Below, piece after piece: positions 24,503 to 39,139 of a stretch of DNA of 64,000 nucleotides. The position numbers and the translations under genes are program-made. The notes beneath the pieces were generated by a model, which saw only the letters and a program-made list of their open reading frames with translations, searched no databases and was not told where the DNA came from. Within the stretch, counting starts at the first letter, position 1. Each line of letters opens with the position of its first letter. The DNA is taken from contig CM034099.1 of the NCBI GenBank assembly GCA_019914945.1, positions 1,736,001-1,800,000 on the forward strand, read 5' to 3'. This stretch comes from Typha latifolia (taxonomy: Eukaryota; Streptophyta; Magnoliopsida; Poales; Typhaceae).

Positions 24503-26354
24503 GAGCTTGGAGACGAATCCGAAGGGAATCGAGCGCGATAATCGAGAAGCCGACGAGATTATATTGGAAAGGTCAAAGAAGACGAAGGAGAAGCTTCGAT
24601 TACCTCGATTACCGGTTGCTTTCCACTTCTCTCGCTCCATGGAACGGCTGCCCTCCATTTATCCTCTAATCGATCTCCGGAAAGGTTCGGATCTTTGTAG
24701 GTGTTATTTTTTCTCTCTAGATCTTGATTCCTTTCACTTTTTGTTGATGTCAATTTTGGTTATTTCTTTTCTTCTTAAAGTTTATCTTTGGTTGTAGTGC
24801 AGAAACCGATAAATCGGTTATAGTTTTTTGTGGTTTGAGATCTTCTCGAGATTCTTCTGACTCCATGCTCTGTTTTTGCTCGTACTTCTTGTGGATTTAT
24901 ATTTGTTTTCTGTGTTTTTTTTTCCTTTTCCTCTTGTTTTTGATGTAATACGATAGGATGCTCCATTCACATGCACACTGAGGGATAAGAACTTAGTATA
25001 ATTGTGGTGAAATTGAATTTAGGCCTTCTATTTGAAAGAATTTGATAGCTATAAATTAATTTTGGGTTTGATCGTAAGTTAAAGTGATTCATAAGGAATC
25101 CATCTTGTTTTTTTGGAGTCTCTGTTTCTCTGTTTTTACTTGCTAAATATTCAGTGCTCTACGCTTCAACATGTGAGCCTTAGGGAATTGAAGAAATTGA
25201 AGCACATTAGGAAATTGAAAGTAAACATTCATCTATCGCTTGACATTTTTAGACCACTACAAACATGAAAATAAGTAGAACCAAATTTGTTTGAAGAATA
25301 ACACCTAAATTCACAATCCAGGGTCTCGAATTCAGTTTTAGGATTTTAATGACTCTTTCATGACATAATGGGTCTCAAAATTTGCAGCAAGACAATAGTC
25401 AGTATATGGGTTAATTGGGTGAGAAGTAAGGGGAATGGGAGTGAAATAGAAAGAAGAGGAATATCACCTTCCTTAAGCTCAGTGACAGGGAAGGATGATA
25501 GATCAACCCAGCCTTAAAGTGGTGGAGGAAATTGGAGCCAAATTGATGGAAGAGAAAGAAATAATCAGATAAGCCTCTAGGCTTAAAATAAGAGGAGAGA
25601 GGATCATAGCATATGGAGGTAGAGGAGGGCATGCACTCTTACTTCTACGGGAAGATTGGCTTCGAACAAGTTCTAACTTTAGAACCATTTTAGGGTCGCA
25701 TTTGTGGTTGATAGTAGGTCCTTTTTATGTAAGTGTTCTAATTAGAAATTGGAATCTGAATGGAACCGCTTACGCTTCTGTTTTCATGAATTTCTATCTT
25801 CTTTACTACCTACTTTTCAGTGTTGGAAATTTTTTCATGTTGATCAGTTTATTTAGTTGTCCTCAAAATGTGGAAACTAGAAAAATTGTAGCAGTTCTCT
25901 GTTAAGAGTTGTGACATTAAAGGTTCCCATGATCAAGCAATTTTTTTTTCCGAACAAGTGCTCTTCCTTTTGCCTAGAAGATGACTTACTAGTATGGCAT
26001 CCTTGGGTTGATGGGAGCAAAACCTGTAGAAAACATTATATTTTATATAAACCACTGCAAGAAAATATTTGCCGTATTCATCAGTTTTCATCAGCCAGCC
26101 GACGACTCTGTTATTTTGTATTACCTCCATGCACTGGCAATTTCTGCACCTAGTTTTGTATATTTCCTTGGTTACATTTGATGCCAAGGATTATTTGTGA
26201 TGGAATAGTATTGCTTGAACTGTGCCTCCTTTTCTGTATTCAACACTAATTTGTATTGCTTTCTAAAAACATGATTTGCAGGGTTGGGATAATTTTTTCT
26301 GGAAATGCTTTTCTCTCATTAGGAGTACATCGCAAATTTGTATTACTTTAGAAA

Positions 26355-29300
26355 ATGATGAACCTATCAGTCAACGGTATCCCAAACAACAAGGAGGTTA
26401 AGTTCAATTTATCAAACAAGGCTACCACATTAAATCCCAATGCAGCAGAATTTGTTCCTTCATCGTTTAAATCAACATATGGAAGTCCCAAAAGCTCAGG
26501 TACAACCAGGTTTGATGTTCCAGGAACTTCTAAGAAAACTATCTTAGATCAATCGGAGTCAATTATTTCAAGTAGTTCTGATGACGAGGCTCACCAGTAT
26601 TGGCATCACCAACTTCCTGATGATATTACGCCCGACTATAAAGATATGGGAGAAGATCAGTTGCTTGGACTTGGAAATCTTTCGCTTGCAAGTTTGTCAA
26701 TGCAAGATGGTCATGGCACATCAAGATTCATAGCTTCTGCTGGCAGCCAGACATTGAGTGAAAAGGTAGGATATTCTAATTCTACTTATGTGGAAGATCA
26801 ATCATCAGATATTATGGCTTCAGCTGCCACTTCCTGGGGCAAACCATTCGTAAATAGGAAACAATATGGTACTAATGGAAGGGATATGCATCATCATGAA
26901 GAAAATTCTGTTGCTGGTTTAATGAGTGGACTTACAAGTGGCAGTTTGCTTATTGAGGATGCTGCCATCAATAGTATGAAGTTTTTGTCAGCAAAATTTC
27001 CTGGTTTTGCTTCCCAAAGCCTTGCAGATGTTTTCTATGGAAATGGGTGTGACTTGAACTTAACAGTTGAATTACTAACTCAATTGGAGGTATGTTTTTA
27101 TCTATGTAAAAGTTTAAACTTGAAAACCTTGGTTGTATCTTTCTGTATCTAGTGTATCGCATTTTGGACATGTTCAAATTATAGATGCTTTTTCCTGAAG
27201 CTTCTTATTCTAGTTAAACCTTACATAAAGTTGTAAACAAAGTTTAATTTGAACTAGTTAGATATTTCTTATAATGAATGAAATAATTTGCTCTGCAGCA
27301 GGAACCTTATAGTTGACACGAAATTGTAAGTCAAGGGAGTTGGTGGATAGTAACAACTTACAATATCTGGGTTGAAACTTGAATCTTTATATATTTGATG
27401 CTTTTGGATGTAAAATATCCCTTTAGGTGATATGTTGATAGCCTACTTTGTACAAGGATGTGAATTCACTCATGTCTAAGCAGATACTTTGAATAAATAA
27501 GCTTTCATGTTATAGTTAGGAAAATTGAGTACTTGCCATAATATATGTGCTGAGAAAATACTCAAATGGAGTAGAGGATGAAAAAGAAAGAGAGAATGAT
27601 TCACTTCTAGATGTTAGAAAGTCCCTTTGCATCATCATTAATAGTCTTGTACCCTAACCATTTGGTGATCAGGAGCATCGACTATTCCGTAAGATTTGAT
27701 TTTTTTACCTTTTGGAATTTAGGACAATTGTTCACTGTGGTTGTAAATTTGATCTTTTTTTAGAGTAAAATAGACAGCTAGTCGCGTGCCCTAGCCACAC
27801 ACACAGAGAGAGAGAGAGAGAGAATTATTAGTTAAAAACTTAAGTTGCGGATTCGTGATCGACTACAGCGATGGCAAAGACAAATGTGAGTATTTCTTAC
27901 TTTTTTCTCTCCTCTTATGGCACAGCTTGTGGTTAGCACGGTCTGTGCTTATGGTATGGCTATCGTTGGTTAATGTACCATTTTGAAAATTTTGATTTCT
28001 ATGCGGTTTTTTGCTCTTTGAATTCTTAAACAAGAAAATAGCAGTTAATATCCTTCTTCCATCTCTTGCATCAGATATATTACCTAATTTGAGTATTTCC
28101 GGAATGTGATAGAAGGAATGATTGCAATTCTTTTCTGTATGTTATGGCAGAATCAGGTTGATGGTGGTGTAGGTCAGAACATGAACTCAAAGTCTTTTGC
28201 ACCTCCAAGTCCTAGCATGCTGGACTTTTCTTCACTAACAATAGCAGACAGTCAAAATGATTACTTGAAGTTCTATATGGAAGATGCCCAACAGGCAGCC
28301 AATACGTATAAATCTCCTTCATCTATAGTTGGTGGTGACACATATTCTGCTCTGCCTGAGAGAGAACTTGCATCCCTGGATGCTCGGCACTGGAGATACA
28401 GAAGAGACGGTTCTTCAGTTAGCAGTGGTGGCTCAAGTAGAAGCTCTCAGCATTTGACTAGTTCATTCAGCCATAACAGAGATATGGTTTCTGACAGTAA
28501 ATTGCCAAATTCTATTGGTATATGTGGCGCCAATCTGGCTCCAACATGGCTTGAAACTGGAGAAGCTGTGGGTAATATTTTGAAGTTACATCTCTTGAAC
28601 AGTAAATTTCCTCATTTAATGTGAGCTTGTGGATATTTCTTTCTTATATCTTATGCTCACCATTGATTTGCGAGATAACAGCAAACATGTATTTGGAGTC
28701 AAGGAAGGAAGCTCATGATCTTGCACACCTTGGAAATCCATTTCTTGAACAGGTAGAAAACCTTCCCTTTGTACTATCTTGACTTTAAGAGAATAGTACT
28801 TTTAGCAAAGATCTTTAAAGGTGAATGGAGTGTCTGTGAAATGTATTAATGTACAACTAACGGTGGAATTTATTTGAGAACTCAATACTTCAAGATATTT
28901 GTTGTTTGTTCCTGGTTCACAAGATTGATCTGTATGTTTGTATAGAAGCAAAACACCTGGAATTTTGGAGAAGATGTTAGTCATAGATGCCATCCTTTTG
29001 TCTTTACACAATGTGTGCATCGTAATAGAAGATAGGCAGTATAAACTTCTATTCTATATTTAGTACCATCATTGAAATTACTTGGGAAATTGGACTGTAG
29101 AGTTCAATGACTGCAAACCTTGAGTGCATCCAAAGGGTCTCATACTCTCATAGCATAAAGATAGATAATTCATTTTTCATATGCTAGTTTTATTGAATCC
29201 AAATGGGAACTTTTATGTATTAAGTATTTCTTATATAATTTACTGATGCTTTCTGTTTTGAGTTTCAGTCCTATCTACTTTTGAAAGTATGTAAGTTAAT

Positions 29301-31546
29301 GGCCTAAGTATGTTATATGGTGAGGAAATAAATGCCACTGATGATTGTTCCCATTTTAAAACCATTCCTCCATGAATAGTATCTCATCCACAAATTGATC
29401 ACCCCAAGTTACGTTAAATATTTTGCTGTTTTGCAAGTTGACGTTGTCTGTATTATTTATCAAACCAAAATGTTGTATTAATTGGTGATAAAAGAAAACC
29501 ACGGATGGTTGTAAGATGTGGTCTATGCATCTGCAAAGCTGTGCATAAGCATATACTACAGGAGAGTCGATATAAGTTATAAATCAAATGAGATCACATT
29601 GTCTAGCATACAATAATATTAATAATTTTCAGGAGGATATATCAATCATCTCTGAACTTTTGAGTTGCAAATGTTGAAATGTGAAGCTGAAGAAGGTTTC
29701 AGGGAAGAAATCATAGGCCTAGGACTTCCTATTCTGATCTAAATAATAAGAATAGTACAGTAATCGTCAATGATCCCAATTGAAGTTTGATGTCCTAAAA
29801 AATGTATGGCATTCTTATAAGCCATTCTAGAACATGTTTATTATTGAAGTTGGTAAGCATCTGTCAGCTACAGTCGTTCTGGTATATTTTACTTGGGATT
29901 CCTATTAGTAATGTTAGGGCTAGCCTTTTGTTTTTGTTCCCATACTGATTCTTGCATCCCTCCTGATTCCTTCTACTGATCTTGTCATGAAAGTGTGATA
30001 TGAATTACATGATATTGTGTTAATTATCTTGAATATTTCATATCCGATTATTTCTCATATCTTGAATATCTGCCTAATAAGAATACAGGCTTTGTTAGTC
30101 GCAAACTAATTATTATTACTTCTGATAGGCAAGGGAGGCCTACCAAATTGGTAACAAAGCTCTGGCAAAGGAACTGAATATGAAGGGGCAGTTTTACAAC
30201 ATGCAAATAACAGCAGCTCATGAGAAGGCTAAAGAAGCTGTTTATCAGCAAAGGTCAGTCAGCTGTTGCTCCTATGCTTGGTTATGCATGTATAATGTAT
30301 CATGCTTGCTATTTTTGGTTATTATCTGCTTGGTCCTGTAAGAAATTGCTATTTTCCACAGAGGACTGAATATAATGAAAGAATTAGTTCAGGAAATAAG
30401 TAAGGGGGAGTACTTGATCAACTTGTGGTATGAAGGAGCATGACCACCCACTGCCCATTGTGACTATGCTCCAATGCCTAGTAAACAATTGTCACAGTTG
30501 GACTATCTTTAGATACACAAGAACCAAATACTGATGGTGTAGATGTACATGTAAGCATTTGTACAAACCTGGATATTTACAACAAAAATCTCAAAAGTAT
30601 TAAATGATGCCTGGTGTCTAGGTGGTTTTAAATCCATTGGCCTCTATTACTCTCAAAACAGTTTAGAACTTGCTCTGAAAAGTGACAGGTTTTGCAACAA
30701 CCACTATCGTGCGCTTAGACATGCAGTCATTCTTGGACATTTGCTTACTGTACATGGCCATATATCTGCATAGTTGGCTTTTATATAGAAATAAATACAA
30801 AGGAGGCAAAAGTTGAGAAACAAACAGAACAACCCAAAATTTACTTCATGAGAAGAGATACGTGAGTATATTCCAATTTGGCTAATTCAGTAGTACATCA
30901 GGTATTCGCAAGTGACTGCAGCTGTTGATAGATAGGGTATATTCTCTGTTTTTTGGGATATATACTGAACCAGTTCTCGTGGACCGCAACTCTTTGGAAT
31001 TGGTTCCTTTGTTTCATTTCTATTTTAGAAAGCTGTGATCTGCAACTTCATAGAAATCCTTGTGGTTTCATATTTACATTACAGGTACTTGCCAATTGCG
31101 ACATTCTAGAATTACTTTATGTGATTTTATTCTGCTAAAAGAATTACTGCCGATGGCTTGCGTAATTTCGAAGAGTTGTGAACCATAAGGAATTCGTTCA
31201 ATGAGTTGTTTTTTTCTTTCTTTTTTTCACTTTGGTCTTCAGGCATGTACTGTCATCGGAGATCCAGGGCTCTGGCCAGGGGCAAGGTCCTGTGATTGAT
31301 CTGCGTGATCTTCATCAGAATGAGGCGCTACATGTTTTAAACTATGAGCTGAGCATCCTGAAGAGAACAGCAAGGTCTGCTCGGCAAAGACTGCAGGCAA
31401 TGATACTTGTGGGGACAGGCAACTACACCAAGGGGGGCACCCGAACTCCCGCAAGACTCTTTGGGGTCATTGAGCAGCACCTTTTGGACCAAGGGCTTCA
31501 CTGCACCAGGGCACAGCCAGGCCTGCTCCGTGTTGTGATATATTAA
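26355..31546 (+). CDS. CID7: PABP-interacting protein CID7-like: PAM2, CUE, DUF1771, Smr (5 coding exons)
   Basis: Coding exons are 26355-27089, 28151-28571, 28682-28752, 30129-30253 and 31243-31546, giving 551 aa. The leader (about 24300-24700) is joined through an intron whose acceptor is near 26281. Domains in order: a PAM2 motif (residues 25-38, TLNPNAAEFVPSSF) that binds the MLLE domain of poly(A)-binding protein; a conserved acidic block ending QYWHHQLPDDITPDY; a CUE-like domain (about 203-245); DUF1771 (about 390-450, EAHDLAHLGNPF to AYQIGNKALAKEL); and a C-terminal Smr domain with IDLRDLHQNEA and LVGTGNYTKGG. Smr domains are often nicking endonucleases. The protein is expected in the cytoplasm on mRNA; its exact role is unsettled. 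Frames and phases agree throughout. The donor of the leader intron is uncertain. Confidence 0.93.
27804..27822. repeat. (GA)n microsatellite in CID7-type intron
   Basis: A short GA tract preceded by CACACACA lies in the intron between coding exons 1 and 2. Confidence 0.8.
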
Positions 31547-31775
31547 CAATGTGTTAGATATAGCACAAGAAGAGAAAAAAGGGGAAATGTGAGAATGTAG
31601 ATGTATATTTAGATTTCTTGTACTTGTGTATATGGAAGAGAAAGGTGAGCAGATACGGAATCCTCGCTGGACCTCTCTGCAATACAATTGCCGCCGGTAG
31701 CTTTTATTGTAACATTTTGTAAGATCTGCGGAATTCCGCGTGTTGTTCATTCATAGTGATAATATACTTTGTTCC

Positions 31776-31815
<40 letters not shown>

Positions 31816-32633
31816 TTAAGATGTTTATGTTAGAAGTTACATGTGTGATTAGTTGTAATAGTGTGGTTTCTTCATTCTGTGGAGATGTGCAATATTAGCG
31901 AAGGAAGGACCGCAAAGTGATCCAACCATCAACGACCTCCAGCAGACCCAGAATTTGCACAGTATCGGAATCTCAACTCGATCAATTCAAATCTATGGAA
32001 ACTTTCTGAATATTTTTTTCCCTTCAGTGTTTTTTTTTATTGGATTACCTTCAGTCTCATGGGTCAAATTGTCACCAGAGGAAAAGGATTCCGTTCTCTC
32101 AGTCGAAAGTCTGAATAACTATATTTGATGTTCAGCCACCCGAATCCAAAACGTCGCACTTGATCAATGCCAATGGCCGAAGCTGTGGTTACCCGCACAA
32201 AGTGAGGATCCTATTAACATCAGATATTTCGTGCCTGTAGCTCAAGAAAGTAAACTTACGAGAAGCTCAAACTACTGATCCCACTAAAAGCATCTCTTTA
32301 ATCAAATTATAAAGCCAATAGCATCAACCTACTTATAAAGGAATGAGCAAAGGCATCAATATTTTCTGAAGCACAATAATATGTATGCATTCTCCAATAA
32401 GCAATTAAATCAATACGGTGATAAAATCTCACAAAATACAGTGAACAAAAAAGTGAATACAGTATGACCAGCTTGAAGCATGAAATCTGACATTATGGTA
32501 AGGGTCAACATATAAAATGTTTCGTTTTGCTATCATCCTTGCATTGCATATTTCAAGCATAACAGTGACCTGAATCTAAATTTAATCGACCTCTGTTGCT
32601 ACAGAAAGAAATGTAGCAACAGCTTCAAAAGAC
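31547..32633. other. Convergent 3' region between CID7-type and proteasome genes
   Basis: Both flanking genes end here. A (CT)n tract lies at 31778-31812. No coding sequence is supported. Confidence 0.6.
31778..31812. repeat. (CT)n microsatellite
   Basis: A simple CT dinucleotide tract of about 35 bases lies downstream of the CID7-type gene. Confidence 0.95.
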
Positions 32634-35600
32634 TCAGTCACGTTCGCTGATGGCTGTCAGGTGCTCATCAATTTCCTCTGTGGAAAGCACTCTGAAAACT
32701 GGATTATCTGATCTAACAACTCCCACCTAACAAAGACAAGTTCATAGTCACAAAACGCCCAATCATAAATAAAAAGGGGAGTTTCATGAATTAAGAAAAA
32801 AAAACATCTTAATATGCTCTGAGACTGCATCTTAATTACGACTTAAATCAAACTATAATGATATTTACCTCAATTTCTGTGGCCTTGAAATCCTCCTGCA
32901 GAACTGATTGCAATGCAGATATTGCAGTCTACAAGGCAAAGATGCGTGAAGGTTTAAAGTCAAGCTAAAGTTACAAGCCAATGTGATTCATGAGCAGCCC
33001 ATACGAAGGCAAAACAATCATAAAAAGGATAAGAATGAGTGTCTGAAAACGGGGAAAGGACTCCGTTCTTGGATAACAGAAAGAAGAAACAGCATATCAA
33101 ACATAAATTCCTTGAAGAAACTTATTTAAGGATGAGAAATTAGGAAGAAATAGCACACCATGACAAAATGACTGGATCAGCACATGTTCTAAATATAGAA
33201 ACAAGACATGCTAATTGAAATAATGCAACAAATAAATGACTCCTTTGAGATATATACTATCCATGCTTTCGTCCAAGAAGTGGTGGAATATGGTTTCTCA
33301 ATGCATAGGATAGTACTCACACATCTCATTTGAAGAAGCATGTTTTATGATAACGTGAATGTTATGTCATCTATAGATGAACTTAATGTTTACCTGCACA
33401 GTCTCCTCATAGGAGAAAGAAGGATCGCTCTTCATTTTCTTCTCCAAAAAGTTTATTGCTTCCTGCTCCTTGAGGCCAGCACTAGTAGCCTGCGGAGAAA
33501 AATGGTGGTCATTCCACAGTATCTTCATGATCATAAAAGGGTCATAGACAAGAGAAGTAGATAACATATAAGTACGCGCATAAGTAATTTATAGACATCG
33601 ATCAAAAAAGGAATCAGAGAACAGTGGAGAGTTCTTCAAATGTGTAATGATTGTTCATAACAGACAGAACCAGGTACTGTAAAAGTAACTTAAAATTAAT
33701 TGAAAATTTCCTGAAAGAGATAAAACTTTCAAACCAAGAGGTAAAGAATACATTCATCAGATTGACAATGAATGTGGCCAATAAAAAGAATAAAGTGATG
33801 CAATCTTATCCCGATTTAGCAGCTTCCTTAGTACCATAAGCAACTACATTTGGAAGACAATTCCCAAGATCTCCTACATACCTTGTGGCCAAAAAAGTGG
33901 CCAGCAGGATCACACTTGAAGAGTTGAGGTCCTTTCTCTTCATCAATTCCCAAGATCATCGCAACTTCAGAAAACATAACCAGATAACAATTTAAATTGC
34001 ATGAAAAGGCAGCAAAGGTTTCCAATATGAGAAGTACTATTCAGAAACTAACCTACTCCAAGAGGTCGCATATATGCATGCTGGGTATATATCTGTGATT
34101 TATCTGCTATCCTGAACACAATTAAGATTAAAGGATGTAAGAAGGCTACTATCAAGATTTGGAAATAAATCAACAAATCTAGCATAGAGTAGCAATGACC
34201 ATATCTCAAAAAGAAAATAATGCTATAGTTGCCATGTGAAAAGAATCAACCGGTTAGTCACAATTTTTTCCTTAAGCTCTTCCCTGCAATATGGCCTAAA
34301 GATTAGAGGTGCTCTAACATTATAAGAAGGTGCTCTAACATTGTTTCAACTGAAAAAGAAGGTGCTCTAACATTATAAGAAGTCCAATGCATCTCTCTTC
34401 TGCAGTTTTCATCTGGGCAAAACGATAGGTTATGTGTCTAGTGGGCATGAAATAGGACAATAAAATTTGAAATTTTATCTTAGACTGTTAAATCACAGAA
34501 TAAAGGATGCTAGTAAAGAGGTATAACAGAACAAAAGGAAAAGGTATTTTTTATCCAGAACAGCTGGTATATGATGGCAAATACTTTATCAGCAATATTG
34601 CTATAGTTAATAAAGTAATTAAGTATATCAGAAATCATCTAACCTCCAGCTCAGCCGAGATATATGGGAATCCAAGATTTTTTCAGTTTAGGTCAATGTA
34701 GTTGGGTTAGGTAGTATCTCAGCCTTCAAAGGCTTTGCTGTTGTGTTTGAAGGACCAGTTTTCTCACTTAAGCGAGTTGATTCATGAGATGTAGGAGCAA
34801 ATTTTGCTCTTCCCCTTTAAATCCTATTTTCAATACTATAACTATTAGCATCCAAATCCCAAAGGACCAAGAAAAACACTATAGGTTAGTAATTGCAAAG
34901 CAACAATCCTCGCATGCCACGCTCTTCAACAAGCACTGAGCGGTAATAAGAAGACCTCTTACTAAAAAATAGTGTTGATACAGAAACTATGTATTTTATT
35001 TAGTAGGTAATCATTCTTTTTTCATGCACCATCATGTTAAATAAAATTAAAGCCCTAAATCATCCATAGTCATTTAAAATCCAAATCCCACAGGACCAAC
35101 ATAAACACTAGGTTAGTAATTGCTAGGCAACAATCCTCACATGCCACACTCTTCGACAAGCACTGAGAGGTAAGATGAAGACCTTTTAGATAGTATGTAA
35201 TCATTCTTTTTCATGTATCAGTCATGTTGATATAGATGAAAGCTCTAATTCATCCATCTATAGAATTTCATAAATGGCATCAATATAGAAAAACAATTCA
35301 AAGTACAGCTTTATTGGAGTTAGAAACATTATTCCACTGCATATGTCCAAGAAGAATTGCTGTAGATGAACTAGTATTCTCGACAGATCAAATTCACGAA
35401 GGATATTATTTATGACAATACTATTTTTGCACGATTTTATTAAATGAAGACTTCATGAATGAGAGCAAACAGTACCACTTAGCTAGTACATCTACAGGCA
35501 TCTCATATCCCCATTTGAAACGGAATTCAGCAGCTTCATTCCTTGCTTGATGGACTAAAGACCTTGCATCAGCTAAAAATATGTATCCAGGTGTTAATAC

Positions 35601-37737
35601 TGATAATATAAAAGAAAATATCCTATTGTGATTATGAATTACATATGGTTATGAATTGACATTTGAGATAATCAAGCAAGCTCTACTTGTAAATTATTTG
35701 ACTAGCACAACCAGAATAATATTACTAATGTTAAGAATCTTCTCAATCAGAGTTATTTGAATGCCCCTATCAAAAAGCAAAATGAAAATAAGAACAATGC
35801 AACAAGGAAGATTAAATTTCAAACACCAAAAAGAATTAGACCATTGTGGATTGTGAGTATTGATAGTCTTTATAGAAGAGCTGAAAAACATTGAATGGAG
35901 CAGTGCAATGAAATTTGATGTGCTCTTCACTATCATTAAAAGTCAGAAACATAAAAGTACAGGGAAGCTTGATGATGGATACATCCAACTAATAGTCCCA
36001 TTTTAAACTACAAGGGATCCCTTAACCAAGCAACAAAACAAACTACTGAAATGAGGACGAGTTTGCTATCCAATTCAAGTGGAACTAGGAACTCCCACTG
36101 AAAATGGAAAAGAAGTCAGAAGAGGTTCACATCCATCAATTGTCATCTGTGACAAGTGGTGGGATGAACTCTAAACAAAACCACTTTTATTTTATTTAAT
36201 TTTCGATGACTGGAGAACATCCAGTGAATATCATAATGGGAAACTACACACATTTCTATCGATAAAAAGAAAAGACCACTCTCTTTCAAATGCAACCACC
36301 TCATCAAACCTTTGTTTAAACACTGATCACTAAAATCTCACTCAAACAGCTGTTATGGTTCCTTAAATGTACTTGTTTCCCATCTTATGCCAATGTCAAG
36401 AGCTTTTATCTAAATAAGAAAACTATAGGAAGTCATGAAGATCAAATAGAAGAGAAAAAAGAAGAAGAAAAATTCTCGATACATCTTTTGGTGGTAACAG
36501 CATAGGATAAAGGAAGAGCATAGCATGATAGCACACCAATAGACTTCCATCTAGGCACATCACTTTTATATGGCAATAATATGGATATCAAAGAATATTG
36601 CCAAATAGATATGTCTTACTGAGAATAACCATATATTGAGCTGTATGCAATTCCCTTCATAGGTGTTGTTTATCCTCCAATGGAAGTTCTTCTAATGATC
36701 CAAATAAACCGCAACTTCTCCTTTTCTCTAATAAACATACTCAAATTTCAATCTACATGGCTAGCAGAAAGTAAGTGGTGCAGTAGCCAATCAACTATGA
36801 GCATCATGTTAATGCACAAATACAGTGCTGATATGATGCATCTTTGCTTGCGTGGGAGGAAAAGGAAGCTGAAGAAAGAGAATAGGGGTGGAATTACTGG
36901 TAGAGAATCAGCAACATAATTTGGATTTTTTGCCTGGAAAGAGATAATAAATATATGTTTCCTATAAAGGAAAAGCCTGATGGATTATTTCATAACCTGG
37001 CAAAGAGAGATGGCAATACTGCACGCCAACATACAAGGAACAAGAAGGCTGAATATTGTAAGACAGCATTGAAGCAAAAATAAACCACTTGGCTACCTAA
37101 ATAGTGCCCTTGTAATCATAATCCGTAAGCTAACATACCAACAGCTCCCGTCACCCATCGAAACACGCAATTAGATCCATAATCCCTAACCAATCAACAT
37201 CGAGAATAAAAAGTTTTTTTTTTTGAAAAAAAGAAAAAGAAAAACCTGTCATTCCAGTAGCCAGCAAACCGAGGTACTTCGTGATGGGAAAGAGATGCGA
37301 GACACTTGTATTATCCAATAGCTTGTCCTATTCCAAACGAAAACAAAGTTATATCAAATTAAATCCACAAAGATCGTTGCTTTAACGAGATTCTAAGAAA
37401 AGAAGAATCGGCGAAGGGAAACACTCACCGGGACCTTCTTCTGGGTAACGACGCACACGGAATCCTTGCCCCGTACTCCAATCGAGGTGATCCCAGCGGC
37501 CTTCACGGCTTTGAAAGCATACTCTGATCCAAATCAAAACTATTTCTTTCAGTATAAAAGCAACAATCGAAACCAATATCCACTGTGGGTTCCAACTTCG
37601 AGCACAAGAGAAAGAAAGCAAAAAATGGAGATGGTGGGAAATCAAAAACCCTAAGACTTACCGACTTGGTAGAGGCGGCCCTCTGGGGAGAAGATGGTGA
37701 TGTGGCGATCGTATCCGGCTCCGGTGCCGCGACTCAT
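32634..37737 (-). CDS. PAA: 20S proteasome subunit alpha type-6 (alpha1, PAA), 9 exons
   Basis: On the minus strand the exons are 37737-37662, 37523-37429, 37327-37246, 35572-35476, 34111-34053, 33964-33882, 33489-33394, 32928-32869 and 32726-32634, giving 246 aa. This is a structural subunit of the outer ring of the 20S core particle, acting in cytosol and nucleus. The alpha-type signature [19 protein letters not shown] opens the protein. [38 protein letters not shown] and a C-terminal [20 protein letters not shown] follow. Like all alpha subunits it has no catalytic N-terminal Thr. Every junction is GT-AG and phases agree. Introns 3 and 4 are long (about 1.7 and 1.4 kb); intron 4 holds tandem duplications. 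Very few alternatives are plausible. Confidence 0.97.
34306..34382. repeat. Three-copy tandem repeat in proteasome intron 4
   Basis: The unit AGGTGCTCTAACATT occurs three times within about 75 bases. The first and third copies continue with ATAAGA, and the second continues with a different spacer. It looks like a small local duplication. Confidence 0.75.
34852..35270. repeat. Tandem duplication, about 229-bp unit, in proteasome intron 4
   Basis: Two imperfect direct copies start at 34852 and 35081. Shared stretches include CCAAATCCCA, GGTTAGTAATTGC, AGCAACAATCCTC or its one-base variant, ACAAGCACTGAG, and TAATCATTC. Copies differ by small indels, so the duplication is not recent. Confidence 0.8.
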
Positions 37738-37885
37738 GGCGCCTTCAGTATGCTTGTTTCCTTCGAGGTCAGTGTTAGGGTTTGGATCAAGTGAGCGAGA
37801 TCTGAAAGAGAGGACGACGAGAACGCTTATGGCTTATGTATGCTTCTGCTGCAAGAAAGAAGCAAAGAGGCCTAAGTAGGGGGTT

Positions 37886-38300
37886 GAAAACGGATCGGAT
37901 CGGATCAAATATTGGTAAAATCATACCTGTATCCATATTTTCTTTTGACTACGAACTACGAAGCCGAATCCAGATAGTTAGCGGATAGTCAATTTAATTA
38001 CCCTATCCGCTAAGTGTACAACGGATACAAATCGAATATCATATATATTCGTATTCATTTTTTGAATAGATACCTATAAACAATCAGTAAATATATGTAA
38101 AAATTTTAAAACCTATTATTACTAATACATTTACTATTTTAAAAATATTTATAATTAAATAACATGCAAATATTGATCTGGATGTTATTTTTCAATCCAC
38201 ATCTATATACATATATGAATTCAAATATCAAGACGGATAAAAAAAATCTCAGCTCATATCCTTATTCAATAAAACTTTAATATTGCATTGGATCGGTGAA
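37886..38300. repeat. Possible MITE-like repeat with GGATCGG ends
   Basis: The left end reads CGGATCGGATCGGATCAAAT and the right end TTAATATTGCATTGGATCGG, roughly inverted to each other. Internal strings such as tatccatatt and its inverse are typical of short plant transposons. No clear target duplication was found, so the boundaries and the call are tentative. Confidence 0.35.
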
Positions 38301-38677
38301 ACTCAATAAAACTGTTTTAGTTTTATAACTGAGTCATAGCAATTAATGAGGAAGGTTATGGGTTCCATTGTCAAGGTTAATATTTAGTTGATTTTTTTAT
38401 CATAGTGTTATATACACGTAATTTGAACTCATTATTATTTATTTTGTTCAATATTTATATTTATTCTATTAAATTATTCTCCAAACAGAACCCAGATTCA
38501 TAAATCTTGTTAACCACATAATTTACTGAGCCATGCCAAATCTTTCTATCGGTTGTTTTTTTCGCCTCCATTGGTCACAAAATATAACATTTATGGTTTT
38601 CTCCTCTCTCTCTCTAAACAGTATTATAATAAAATAACATTATTAATATAAAAATAATTAAATAATAATTTTAGGAA

Positions 38678-38680
<3 letters not shown>

Positions 38681-38730
<50 letters not shown>
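38681..38730. repeat. (AT)n microsatellite, 50 bp
   Basis: An uninterrupted AT dinucleotide tract in the shared upstream region of the proteasome and VWA genes. Confidence 0.95.
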
Positions 38731-38732
<2 letters not shown>

Positions 38733-39139
38733 AGCAAACATATATCTTTTAATACAAGGAGCCAAATAGGATAAATTTAGAGATATAACCACCAGTACCA
38801 CCACCAATCTGGTTGGCTTTGGATCGGTAAGTCAGATCTTTGTTTGTCGGTTCGACCCAAAAGCCCAATCACGCATGCTGGACTCCAGCCTATCAAATGA
38901 ATTTTGATAATATTGAAAATAATTATATAAGTTTCTTTAATAAAATTTAATAAACATATTTGATAACCGTGGACATTATCCCCTCCTAGCACAAGACCAT
39001 CTTATCAGTTGGGGGTTCCTTAAGTTTAATAGTTCATTTTCAGTCCCAACGAATCGGGAGGGACGGGCTTCATCTTGCGCACCCCGTCCGGTCCTCAATC
39101 GTGGCCGGCAGTTGTTACGACCATTTTAGCCTCTATTTT

